Source of the DNA: CAZZCU01 sp964652825
GTDB lineage: Bacteria; Bdellovibrionota_B; Oligoflexia; Oligoflexales; CAZZCU01
DNA length: 31,260 nucleotides
NCBI GenBank assembly: GCA_964652825.1
Contig: CAZZCU010000026.1
Coordinates: 1-31,260 of the forward strand
Direction: 5' to 3'
Positions 22,705-30,345 of the stretch are shown here, piece by piece. Made by a program: the position numbers and the translations under genes. The notes under the pieces are model-generated. The model saw nothing but the letters and a program-made list of their open reading frames with translations. It was not told the DNA's origin and ran no database searches. Numbering within the stretch: position 1 is the first letter of the stretch; each line of letters begins with the position of its first letter.

Positions 22705-23193
22705 GTGAGTCCGCTCATGCGTAATCTTGCTATTGTTGGTCTGGTGAGTCTGCCAATTGTCGGCATGGTCATGTATGGGGTCGTTCAGAGTTTGAGCCCC
22801 GGCGCCACCGATGCTGATCATGACGGTATACCGCGTTTGCAGTGGCATGACTTGCGGCAGTTGGATTTAACAACCGGCGTGGCTGCCCCCGGGTTAGCTA
22901 AGTACGATAATCAAAAAGTAAGAATGCCCGGCTTTGTCGTGCCTTTGGAGGACAATGCCGCCAAGGTGACGGAATTTTTGCTGGTACCGAATCCCCAGGC
23001 TTGTATTCATGTGCCGCCGCCGCCAGCTAATCAGATGATTTTGGTACGGATGGCCGGCGGTCAGGAGCATAAACTCACCTGGGGGCCGATCTGGGTGGAA
23101 GGAATTCTCCGCATCACTACTACCGAGAGTATGTACGGTAAATCATCGTTTCATATGGTGGCCGAATCAACTCAGCGTTACTCCGAAGAATAA
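22705..23193 (+). CDS. DUF3299 protein, last gene of the zinc-associated operon
   Basis: About 162 residues with an N-terminal hydrophobic signal or anchor (LAIVGLVSLPIVGMVMYGVV), then the DUF3299 domain: VRMPGFVVPLED, EFLLVPNPQACIHVPPPPANQ and the final MYGKSSFHM. The single Cys followed by His in QACIHVPPPP is the family's hallmark and could bind metal. It faces the periplasm. The domain regularly follows the ZrgA-ABC-FtsX gene set. Three in-frame starts are possible (TTG 22696, GTG 22699, GTG 22705); 22705 is best placed after AAAGG at 22691-22695. Convergent with the TrmG-like gene, 18 bp apart. Confidence 0.82.
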   Translation: MSPLMRNLAIVGLVSLPIVGMVMYGVVQSLSPGATDADHDGIPRLQWHDLRQLDLTTGVAAPGLAKYDNQKVRMPGFVVPLEDNAAKVTEFLLVPNPQACIHVPPPPANQMILVRMAGGQEHKLTWGPIWVEGILRITTTESMYGKSSFHMVAESTQRYSEE

Positions 23194-23200
23194 TTGCAAA

Positions 23201-23212
23201 ATTACATGTAAT
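23201..23212. repeat. 12-bp perfect palindrome between convergent genes
   Basis: ATTACATGTAAT reads the same on both strands and lies between the stops of the DUF3299 gene and the TrmG-like gene. It is too short and AT-rich to be a good terminator and has no loop. Possibly a protein-binding site or chance. Confidence 0.3.
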
Positions 23213-23988
23213 CAGTGATTTTGGCGCCAATGTTCCGCAATAAAAATAGAAGCGGCGCTGGCGACATTCAGGCTTTTGACTTGACCGGTGTGCGGAATCA
23301 ATAAAGTTGCATCCGCCGCATCCAAATATTTCTTGGCAACGCCATGGGTCTCGGAGCCAAATATGAAGAGCACGCGTGGTGGTAATTTATATTTGAAGAG
23401 ACTGGTTTTGGCTTGATCCGAAGTAGCGATGACGCTGTATGCAAAACTGCGCAGCGTTTTAATGGTTTCCAGTGGATCTTTGATGGCGATAAGCTCCACA
23501 TCCTCAGTTCCACCTTGAGCGGTACGATATGCCGCCGCCGATAGCTGCGGCGATTTCTTGGCATCGACTAAAACGGCTTTCGCGCCGAAGTGTGAACATA
23601 GTCGCAAAATAGCGCCGCAATTATGCGGATTTTGTACGCCATCAAGAAACACAATGCATTCACTGCCCTTGCTGTCGCGCAGACGCGCGACCAAAGCCTC
23701 AATGGAGGATGTGGACTGACGTTTGGCCAGAATGCACACGCCTTCGTGATGTTTGGTGGCGGCGATCTTTTCCAGATCTTTGGCGGTGACGACATGATAG
23801 GCTTTGCGATTGCCAGCACACCATTTGAGAATGTCGCCGAAGTCGTGCAGGGTATTCTCGGTTACATATACGCGAACGATATCTTTGGGGCGTTGCTTAA
23901 ATAACGCGCGACAAGCATTGTAGCCACAAACTTTAACTTCCTGACTTTGATTGCTTTTGATGGTTGCGGTTGACGGTTTCTTGCTCAT
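23212..23988 (-). CDS. TrmH/SpoU family methyltransferase, YfiF/TrmG-like
   Basis: A 258-residue SPOUT enzyme. The N-terminal substrate-binding domain begins VCGYNACRALFKQRPKDIVR, close to E. coli YfiF. The three SpoU motifs follow: LDGVQNPHNCGAILRLC (115-131), FGSETHGV (210-217) and IPHTGQVKSLNVASAASI (231-248). E. coli YfiF is about 345 residues, so this copy has a shorter N-terminus. It should 2'-O-methylate a ribose in tRNA or rRNA; the target is not identifiable. The ATG overlaps the rlmM stop (ATGA), so both are translated from one leftward message. Confidence 0.85.
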   Translation of the reverse strand: MSKKPSTATIKSNQSQEVKVCGYNACRALFKQRPKDIVRVYVTENTLHDFGDILKWCAGNRKAYHVVTAKDLEKIAATKHHEGVCILAKRQSTSSIEALVARLRDSKGSECIVFLDGVQNPHNCGAILRLCSHFGAKAVLVDAKKSPQLSAAAYRTAQGGTEDVELIAIKDPLETIKTLRSFAYSVIATSDQAKTSLFKYKLPPRVLFIFGSETHGVAKKYLDAADATLLIPHTGQVKSLNVASAASIFIAEHWRQNH

Positions 23989-25070
23989 GGGTGCTCCGGC
24001 AAAATCACAACGCTGATTTCTTTGCGATCGTGGTACAGTTGTTTGGCGCGAATTTTAAATCGCCGCCGCCCGCCTGCGGATGAGTTTTTCGGTAGTTGTT
24101 GACGAAGATAGCTCAAGCACTTTTCCACCTCTTCGTGCCGTTTTCTCATCGGCAGTTTGAGATTGAACAAAGCATATTTACAACGTTTGTCCCGAAACCA
24201 CTGGCTGATCAGATCCGTGACCTGGCGTGGTTTCTCGACCATGTCACACACTAGCCAGTCCACTTGTGTGGGTGGTCTAAACGTGAACGCATTTGTTCGT
24301 TCATGATGAACTTGATCCGAGCTCGCCACCTGACGAGCGAGGTTGGCATGATCGACGGCCCATACCACCAGTCCTTTGTCGGTGAGATACTGCGTCCAGC
24401 CACCTGGTGCTGCGCCCAGGTCGACGGCTTTCATGCCGGGCTTGAGGAGACGCTCGCGTTCCTGCGGTTCAAGGAGGACGTGCATGGCTTCTTCGATTTT
24501 TAGCCAGGAGCGTGACGCGGCGTCTTTGGGTAAACGAAAACGGGGAATACCCATCGACCAAGCGGAGCCGCCATTAGGATAGCTGATGCCGATATACATA
24601 TGCTGATAGTCGGGGAAGAACCAGTGTAGGCGTGGCAGATGCGGAGCATCACTGAGCAATGCGAGTTTTTTCAGCGCGCGCTCGGCATGTGGTTGAAAAG
24701 TTTTACAGAACTTGCCGATCTCGTTGCCTTGATCAACATCTATCGTCTCGACAAAAACTTGCGAGAATTTACCGCGTTCAGGCAAGTGTTCCTTTAAAGC
24801 CGCCATGATGGGTTCTAGTTTATTCTTCTCGGGTAGGTTGCGAACACAGGTCAGGACCAATAGCATTTGGCGTGCGAAGATCAAGCGATCGAAATGAATC
24901 TTATGCAGCTCGTTGGTCACCAGTCCGTCTTTGCGTCCTGCCAGAACATAGCCAGTCATGGGCGTGATTTTGCTGAAGACGCTTTCGTCCTCGTCATTAT
25001 CATGTTCGGTATGGGCGCGCAGCTCGGCTGCCGCATCCGGCTCGAAGCCCGGTCGACAGTAAATAATCAT
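23985..25070 (-). CDS. rlmM: 23S rRNA 2'-O-methyltransferase RlmM
   Basis: RlmM methylates the 2'-O of C2498 in 23S rRNA. The protein starts with the family's CRPGFE segment, continues with a THUMP-type domain, then the Rossmann methyltransferase with DLGAAPGGWT. The catalytic K-D-K-E set is visible in order: Lys in WLKIEEA, Asp in VCDMVE, Lys in NLKLPM, Glu in RKEISV. ATG at 25068-25070 puts the start where family members begin (MIIYCRPGFE); an in-frame ATG at 25103 would add 11 residues. Neither has a good ribosome site. Overlaps the TrmG-like gene by 4 bp and diverges from the CoA-transferase gene. Confidence 0.93.
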   Translation of the reverse strand: MIIYCRPGFEPDAAAELRAHTEHDNDEDESVFSKITPMTGYVLAGRKDGLVTNELHKIHFDRLIFARQMLLVLTCVRNLPEKNKLEPIMAALKEHLPERGKFSQVFVETIDVDQGNEIGKFCKTFQPHAERALKKLALLSDAPHLPRLHWFFPDYQHMYIGISYPNGGSAWSMGIPRFRLPKDAASRSWLKIEEAMHVLLEPQERERLLKPGMKAVDLGAAPGGWTQYLTDKGLVVWAVDHANLARQVASSDQVHHERTNAFTFRPPTQVDWLVCDMVEKPRQVTDLISQWFRDKRCKYALFNLKLPMRKRHEEVEKCLSYLRQQLPKNSSAGGRRRFKIRAKQLYHDRKEISVVILPEHP

Positions 25071-25170
25071 GTTGCTGAAATGATTAAAGGCCCGCAAAGT
25101 CATACCATCTGTTTGTACGTCAAAAGTGGAACCCTCATATAAGCGTTTTGTGAGGAAAAGAGAACGATAA

Positions 25171-26415
25171 ATGGCGAAACGTGCCTCTAAAAAAGCTGGG
25201 CGCCAAGGTGTTCGAGGTCAGCGTCCCCCTTTGCACGGCCTGGTGGTTATCGATGCCTCGCGGGTATTGGCCGGGCCTTTTTGCGCGCAATTATTGGGGG
25301 ATTTGGGGGCCACGGTCATCAAAATCGAGCAGCCTGGTGTCGGCGATGAGACGCGCGCCTGGGGGCCGCCTTTTGTCGATGGCATGAGTGCTTATTTCAT
25401 GTCCTGCAATCGTAATAAGTTAAGCGTTACTATCGACTTAGCGACCAAAGACGGCCGGGAGGTGTTTCAACGTCTGCTGGCTCGCGCTAACGTGTTATTG
25501 GAAAATTTCCGTGCACAGAATCTTGAGCGCCTGGGTATGAGCACGCAAGCTCTGCGGCGGCGTTTTCCAAAATTGGTGATTTGTTCGATATCCGGCTTTG
25601 GGCGCGACTCAACCTGGGCCGACGTGCCGGGCTATGATTTTGCCATTCAGGCCCTGAGCGGCTTGATGGCGGTTACTGGTGAGCCTGATGGCGAGCCGAT
25701 GAAAACGAGTGTTGCGATTGCGGACGTGATCACCGGCCTCTATGCCGCAACTGCGATACTGGCCTTTTTGCGGGCCGCTCCTAAATCCCAACGTCGCGGA
25801 ACATATATCGATATGGCATTGATGGATTGCGCGGTGGCAGCGCAGGTTAATCTGGCGCAAGCATTTCTTGCTACCGGCAAGCAACCGACGCGTCAAGGCA
25901 ACGCGCATCTGCAGATCGTGCCTTATCAATTATTCAAAACCAGCGATGCCTGGTTGGTGCTGACGATCGGCAATGATGGACAATGGCAGCGTTTTATTAA
26001 AGCCGCTGGTGCCGAGTCGCTGCTGGACCAAGAGGCATACTCCATCAATCAAAGGCGCGTCATGCATCGCGAAAAATTAACCGCAGCCGTTGCTAATTTA
26101 ATGCGTTCGCGTTCGACGGCGACGTGGTTGACGTTATTGCGCGAGGCCACGATTCCCTGTGCACCGATCTGGACCTATGCCGAAGTGTTCGCGTCGGACT
26201 TGGCCGGACAACGAGGCTGGTATCAGTCGGTTGAGCACGAGGGAGTAGGAACGTTGAAGTTGCTGTCTCATCCGTTTCATGCCGATGCTTTGCCGGTGGC
26301 TGATGCTGCGCGATTGCCGCCGCGGCTTGGCGAGCATACGGAGCAGGTGCTGAGCAAGTTTGCGCGTTTGTCGGCACGGCAAATTGCCGCTCTTAGAGCC
26401 AATGGGGCTATCTAA
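25171..26415 (+). CDS. CaiB/BaiF family (class III) CoA-transferase
   Basis: A 414-residue class III CoA-transferase that moves CoA between carboxylic acids through an aspartyl-CoA intermediate. The catalytic Asp156 is in GYDFAIQALSGLM. The N-terminal VIDASRVLAGPFCAQLLGDLGA and IKIEQPGVGDETRAWGPPF are classic for the family, as is CNRNKLSVTIDL. The first 20 residues are basic (MAKRASKKAGRQGVRGQ) and not usual. A purine-rich AGGAAAAGAGA region precedes the ATG at 25171. No acyl-CoA synthetase or dehydrogenase gene lies beside it, so the acid substrate cannot be guessed. Confidence 0.9.
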   Translation: MAKRASKKAGRQGVRGQRPPLHGLVVIDASRVLAGPFCAQLLGDLGATVIKIEQPGVGDETRAWGPPFVDGMSAYFMSCNRNKLSVTIDLATKDGREVFQRLLARANVLLENFRAQNLERLGMSTQALRRRFPKLVICSISGFGRDSTWADVPGYDFAIQALSGLMAVTGEPDGEPMKTSVAIADVITGLYAATAILAFLRAAPKSQRRGTYIDMALMDCAVAAQVNLAQAFLATGKQPTRQGNAHLQIVPYQLFKTSDAWLVLTIGNDGQWQRFIKAAGAESLLDQEAYSINQRRVMHREKLTAAVANLMRSRSTATWLTLLREATIPCAPIWTYAEVFASDLAGQRGWYQSVEHEGVGTLKLLSHPFHADALPVADAARLPPRLGEHTEQVLSKFARLSARQIAALRANGAI

Positions 26416-26497
26416 ACTTGCTTCAGCGCCGCCTCTGGATTACAAACAGCATACGCTAGAGCGAAGATAAGATCGTAAAGAAGAAAGTGCGTGCGGA

Positions 26498-27091
26498 ATG
26501 GAAACTAAAACTAATCTTGATGATGTGCGGGAGCGTAATATCGAACGCATCGCCGGGTTGATTCGCGATGTTGGCGAAGACCCGCAGCGCGAAGGTCTGT
26601 TGAAAACCCCGGCCCGTTTTGTCGATAGTTTTAAATTTTTGACGTCCGGTTACAAAGTGGATGTCGGCAGTGTAATAAAGCGCGCTATTTTTCACGAAAA
26701 ATATCAGGAAATGGTAATCGTTCGTGACATTGAAGTATATAGCTTGTGCGAGCATCACCTCTTGCCCTTTTATGGACGTTGTCATATCGGCTACATTCCG
26801 AATGGCAAAGTGGTTGGTTTATCCAAGTTGCCGCGTGTGGTTGATGCTTTCGCGCGACGTTTGCAGGTACAAGAACGCTTAACGCATCAGATCTCGTCAG
26901 CGATTCAGGAGCACTTAAGTCCGCTAGGTGTTGGCGTGGTCATTGAGGCCTATCATTTGTGCATGATGATGCGTGGTATCGAAAAACAAAATTCCTATAC
27001 GATCACCAGTTCCATGGAAGGTGCGTTTAGGAATATCGAAACCCGCAATGAATTCCTGTCGCTGATCCGTGCCGCCAAGGAAAAGTACTAG
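26498..27091 (+). CDS. folE: GTP cyclohydrolase I, type IA
   Basis: A 197-residue FolE that opens GTP to dihydroneopterin triphosphate, the first step of folate (and in some bacteria queuosine or tetrahydrobiopterin) synthesis. Zinc ligands Cys84 and His87 in SLCEHHLLPF and Cys155 in HLCMMMRG have the spacing of the E. coli enzyme (3 and 71 residues). Also present: EDPQREGLLKTPAR and VVGLSKLPRVVD. It is of the zinc-dependent IA type, not FolE2. The 82-bp gap upstream holds no clear ribosome site beyond GGA directly before the ATG. No other folate gene is in the window. Confidence 0.95.
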   Translation: METKTNLDDVRERNIERIAGLIRDVGEDPQREGLLKTPARFVDSFKFLTSGYKVDVGSVIKRAIFHEKYQEMVIVRDIEVYSLCEHHLLPFYGRCHIGYIPNGKVVGLSKLPRVVDAFARRLQVQERLTHQISSAIQEHLSPLGVGVVIEAYHLCMMMRGIEKQNSYTITSSMEGAFRNIETRNEFLSLIRAAKEKY

Positions 27092-27106
27092 TTGGCTCTT
27101 AGGGTG

Positions 27107-27135
27107 TTTATGTAGGCGATTTAATTGTCTATAAT
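27107..27135 (+). promoter_or_regulatory. candidate promoter upstream of the CAP lipoprotein gene
   Basis: A perfect -10 TATAAT lies at 27130-27135 in the 145-bp gap after folE. Seventeen bases upstream, TTTATG at 27107-27112 is only a weak -35. Transcription from here would give a leader of about 95 nt that includes the hairpin at 27211-27240. Confidence 0.4.
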
Positions 27136-27210
27136 TACGACATTCCGTCGCCGCGTATTATTGCAACCTCTTGATTTTACTGCATAAAAAATTAGGTATG
27201 GAACTTGAAC

Positions 27211-27240
27211 ACATATAGACTCCGTAAGGAGTTTGTATGT
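27211..27240 (+). promoter_or_regulatory. 13-bp RNA hairpin enclosing the Shine-Dalgarno and start codon
   Basis: Bases 27211-27223 (ACATATAGACTCC) pair with 27228-27240 (GGAGTTTGTATGT) along all 13 positions: 11 Watson-Crick pairs and 2 G-U wobbles. The loop is GTAA, in RNA a GNRA-class tetraloop. The 3' arm contains most of the ribosome site AAGGAG (27226-27231) and the whole ATG (27237-27239) of the lipoprotein gene. Formed, it should block initiation. It could be an RNA thermometer, a protein-bound operator or the target of a trans RNA. The pairing is certain from sequence; the regulation is inference. Confidence 0.65.
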
Positions 27241-28181
27241 TCCTGAATCTAACTAATATCCCCCGATTTGCGATGCTCGGCCTCTTGGCTGTGGGTATGG
27301 TCGCTTGTCAGGCGGGTGAAGAATCGGTGATTGCCAACGATACGGCGACGCGATCGGTTAGTTTTTTCGTGGCGTTAGGAGCCAGTGCCGATGCCAATCA
27401 AACGCAACTTTATGTGGCACCGCAAGTCGCGGTGGATCCCAATTCGGTAGTGTTTTGCGTTGGCGCCGCAGCGGCTTGTCAACAGCAACCGATCACCAAT
27501 TGGATGAAAACCATTGCCGGTACCATGGGTGGTCGCCAGGCATTCGCCAGCACACAGCCAGTGTCGTTTGGTAATGGAACGCAATTGCATATTTACGCAA
27601 AATCAACGACGGGCGCGCCGCTTGGTCGTAGCGTCGAGATTCGCCGCAAAGGCGCTGTCGTTAATAACAACATCAATAATACTCAAGGTGGTGGTATCGG
27701 CGGCCTGCCGATTACCAACGCGTCGACGAATGTCGGTGCCGCTATTTCCGATTGTTATAAAGGTGACGCCTTTATTTGCGAGGTCGAAGCATTGGTCGCG
27801 CAAAAAACCAATGAGTATCGTGCACAGCAAAGTAAAAGTGCTTTGGCGTATAGCGGTCGCGTCGGCTATGTCTCGCGGTTGTGGTCTCAAGCTCAGTTCA
27901 GCCAAGGCATGGGACATGACGGTTTTCCGAGCCAGCGCCGTTCCGACTACATCAAGGAGTTTGGTTCCATGGATGGCGTAACCTTGTCGGCTGAAAATGT
28001 TGCTTACAATAGCGTCAGTAGTTCAAGTAGCGCCGAAAGCGTTGCCAAGCGTTTTACCGACATGTGGTGGAATAGCCCAGGCCATAAAAAAAATATGCTT
28101 GGTAATCATCATGGCATCGGCGTTGGTTTTGTTCGCTCCGGCAGCAAGATATTCGGCACACAAATCTTTTATAGAAAATAG
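27237..28181 (+). CDS. lipoprotein with C-terminal CAP/SCP (YkwD-like) domain
   Basis: A 314-residue exported lipoprotein. The signal ends in lipobox MVAC with lipidated Cys24. Residues about 40-145 form an unassigned beta-rich domain with a Cys pair (VVFCVGAAAAC). A Gly/Asn-rich linker leads to the CAP domain at about 180-312. Its markers are GHDGF (His), AENVAY (Glu) and WWNSPGHKKNML (His), the usual CAP cavity residues. Bacterial CAP proteins are secreted and mostly uncharacterised. ATG 27237 is fixed by AAGGAG; the later ATG at residue 13 has no ribosome site. The start codon is buried in the hairpin 27211-27240. Its stop is one base from the ftsY stop. Confidence 0.87.
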   Translation: MFLNLTNIPRFAMLGLLAVGMVACQAGEESVIANDTATRSVSFFVALGASADANQTQLYVAPQVAVDPNSVVFCVGAAAACQQQPITNWMKTIAGTMGGRQAFASTQPVSFGNGTQLHIYAKSTTGAPLGRSVEIRRKGAVVNNNINNTQGGGIGGLPITNASTNVGAAISDCYKGDAFICEVEALVAQKTNEYRAQQSKSALAYSGRVGYVSRLWSQAQFSQGMGHDGFPSQRRSDYIKEFGSMDGVTLSAENVAYNSVSSSSSAESVAKRFTDMWWNSPGHKKNMLGNHHGIGVGFVRSGSKIFGTQIFYRK

Positions 28182-28182
28182 C

Positions 28183-29481
28183 TCAAAACAAAGACGTAAC
28201 GAAATCCTGCGCCTGAAAACGGCGCAGATCAGCAGCTTTTTCGCCCACGCCGACGTAACGAATCGGTAGCTTTTGTTGGGCGCAAACACCGACCAAGACG
28301 CCGCCTTTAGCCGTACCATCAATTTTAGTGACAATGACACCGGAGACTTCCACGCATTCCTTAAAAGCCTTGGCCTGTTGCAGGGCATTTTGACCAGTGG
28401 TGGCATCGATGACCAGCCATACCTCGTGGGGAGCGCCCGCCAAATCCTTGCCGAGCACGCGGCTGATTTTGGCGAGTTCATCCATCAATTCCTGCTTGTT
28501 GTGCAAACGTCCCGCTGTATCCACCAATAAAACGTCAGCTTTGCGCGCTTTGGCGGCTTTGACGGCGTCGAAAGCCACCGCGGCTGGATCGCTGCCTTGC
28601 TGATGCGCGATAACATCGACGCCCAGGCGTTCACCCCAGACTTTGAGCTGATCGATAGCGGCAGCGCGGAAGGTGTCGGCGGCGCACACAAGTACCGAAC
28701 GTTCTTCTGCAAGAAAGTGCGCGGCCAATTTGCCGATCGTGGTGGTTTTGCCTACGCCGTTAACGCCGACAACCAAAATCACAAACGGACCGTCCTCCGG
28801 TTCATTAACCGGCTGATTATTGATGTTGAGGATTTTCGTGATTTCATCTTTGAGGATAGTTTCGATTTCTCCCCAATTGGCGTTGTCACGATTGCTGATG
28901 CGCGAGCGTACCTGATCGATCAGATAGTCGGTGGCTTCCACGCCGATATCGCTTTTGTATAGAGCTGAATGCAGACGTTCCAGGGTGCCGTCATCAATCT
29001 TGTCAGTGTTTTTTAGGAAGCTAATGCTGCTCAGAAATTGCTCGCGGGTTTTGCTGAGACCATGCCGCAGTTTATGCAACCAGCCCGAATCATCAAGACC
29101 GAGTACCTCGCGGACGTCGCTTGGTCCGGTTTTGCCGCGCTCGGCGGCAAGGTCGGTGATTTTGGCTTCCTCTCTGGCGGCGGCTGTCGTTATCGCGTCT
29201 TCGACCTCTTGTTCATCTAGGGGTAGGACGGCGGACGGCTGATCGGCGATCGCCATGACTTCGTCAAGTTGGCGTTTCTCTTTGCGTCGTTTGAAGGCAA
29301 CGAGTCCGATATAAAGGATACCGATCAGCAAAAACAAAAACGTCGGTCCACCGATAAGCAGCAGCGTATCAGTGCTGGAGGCGATGTCGCCCAACTGTTG
29401 CCATGGATCAGCGGACTCGTAGGCTTGCGTGCTATCTTGCGGATCTGATGTTTCTTGTAAGACAGGCGAATTTTCTTCCAC
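28183..29481 (-). CDS. ftsY: signal recognition particle receptor FtsY with N-terminal membrane helix
   Basis: A 432-residue SRP GTPase receptor that docks ribosome-SRP complexes at the membrane. The NG domain starts near residue 130. Motifs: GVNGVGKTT (239-247), DTFRAAA (269-275), DTAGR (321-325), TKID (385-388) and GVGE (411-414). Residues about 39-63 are a strong membrane helix followed by KRRKEKR, then an acidic segment to about 115. E. coli FtsY has an acidic domain and only a peripheral amphipathic anchor, so this is a membrane-spanning form. The start is GTG, with AAAGG at 9 bases. ftsE and ftsX, its usual neighbours in Gammaproteobacteria, are absent. Confidence 0.95.
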   Translation of the reverse strand: MEENSPVLQETSDPQDSTQAYESADPWQQLGDIASSTDTLLLIGGPTFLFLLIGILYIGLVAFKRRKEKRQLDEVMAIADQPSAVLPLDEQEVEDAITTAAAREEAKITDLAAERGKTGPSDVREVLGLDDSGWLHKLRHGLSKTREQFLSSISFLKNTDKIDDGTLERLHSALYKSDIGVEATDYLIDQVRSRISNRDNANWGEIETILKDEITKILNINNQPVNEPEDGPFVILVVGVNGVGKTTTIGKLAAHFLAEERSVLVCAADTFRAAAIDQLKVWGERLGVDVIAHQQGSDPAAVAFDAVKAAKARKADVLLVDTAGRLHNKQELMDELAKISRVLGKDLAGAPHEVWLVIDATTGQNALQQAKAFKECVEVSGVIVTKIDGTAKGGVLVGVCAQQKLPIRYVGVGEKAADLRRFQAQDFVTSLF

Positions 29482-29487
29482 TATAAT
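29459..29487 (+). promoter_or_regulatory. candidate promoter for the barrel gene, overlapping the ftsY start
   Basis: AAGACA at 29459-29464 (four of six consensus bases) and a perfect TATAAT at 29482-29487 are 17 bases apart. The -35 lies inside the first codons of ftsY on the other strand. The start of transcription would be near 29494, about 18 nt before GTG 29512. Confidence 0.45.
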
Positions 29488-29511
29488 GAACCTTTCATGG
29501 GAGTGCGACTC

Positions 29512-30291
29512 GTGCGCAGCGGATGCCAGGTTAATCGTATTAGCGGATTTTTCAATGCCGGACTGATGATGGTCGTCGCGGGCTTGGCGCTGGTATGGAC
29601 TCTGCCATTGACGGGCGATCCGCTGGAGTTCATCGAGCCGGGGCGTCTCTACCAGTCAGGAGTGGATGTTGTCGAAAAATACCGCCGTGACATGCACGAC
29701 TGGGAGAAGTCAGTACGTGGCTTCCGGCGCGATCATAATTTTGCGATGATGGCTGGCCCGACCGGTGGAGTATGGCATGTCACCAAGCTTGGCGGGCTTG
29801 CCCACCAGGATGTAAAAAGCTCCGGTTATTTCGCGCAGATGCAGTATAGCTTTCATCTGCCGATCTATAAGGGTTTTGGTTATACGCTTGGCACATCGAT
29901 GAGTTACATAACCGAGCAACGGGTGGCATCTGAGCTACATCCACCTTCCGGCGGCGGCTTCCCCGGTGCATCTATCGGTCTGGTGCTGAATGTGAGTCCG
30001 GCGTTTCGCCTGCATGGAGGCTTTGATTACAATCTTGAGCGCTGGAATGAGCTTGGCGAACGCGACGGTCAGGATGATGACCCCACCATTAGTGTGACAG
30101 CGCGGGTCGGCGATTGGCATGCCGGCTTTGACGTTTTTTATCATCTTTATTGGGCGTTGCGCTTTGAGTATCATAGCCGCCGTTCGACTTATATCAGGCC
30201 GTTTGAGGTTAGCGCCTCACCGGCTTTGGATGCTAAAATTCGCAAGACGGATATCTGGTACGGTGCTGGCGTTGTTTACCATCTTCTCTAA
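29512..30291 (+). CDS. probable outer-membrane beta-barrel protein
   Basis: About 259 residues; I do not recognise the family. An N-terminal hydrophobic segment (GLMMVVAGLALVWTLPL) looks like a signal peptide. After it come alternating strands with aromatic ends, such as YFAQMQYSFHLPIYKGFGY, GASIGLVLNVSPAF, GWHAGF-like turns and RFEYHSRRS, and the chain ends YGAGVVYHLL. Barrels often finish with an aromatic or hydrophobic residue in such a last strand. The GTG at 29512 is preferred to ATG 29497 because GGGAG at 29499-29503 sits eight bases upstream of it, while ATG 29497 has nothing. It diverges from ftsY and ends at the terminator 30299-30322. Confidence 0.6.
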   Translation: MRSGCQVNRISGFFNAGLMMVVAGLALVWTLPLTGDPLEFIEPGRLYQSGVDVVEKYRRDMHDWEKSVRGFRRDHNFAMMAGPTGGVWHVTKLGGLAHQDVKSSGYFAQMQYSFHLPIYKGFGYTLGTSMSYITEQRVASELHPPSGGGFPGASIGLVLNVSPAFRLHGGFDYNLERWNELGERDGQDDDPTISVTARVGDWHAGFDVFYHLYWALRFEYHSRRSTYIRPFEVSASPALDAKIRKTDIWYGAGVVYHLL

Positions 30292-30298
30292 AAATAAA

Positions 30299-30322
30299 AA
30301 GGCGGATCATCAGATCCGCCTT
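30299..30322. terminator. bidirectional intrinsic terminator
   Basis: AAGGCGGATC at 30299-30308 pairs with GATCCGCCTT at 30313-30322 around a 4-nt loop, a 10-bp GC-rich stem. Read leftward it is followed directly by TTTTTATTTT, an ideal U-run for the gene ending at 30346. Read rightward a run of six T (30328-30333) follows after a few bases, serving the barrel gene ending at 30291. It fills the 54-bp gap between these convergent genes. Confidence 0.85.
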
Positions 30323-30345
30323 CGGCGTTTTTTGCCTAAACTTAA

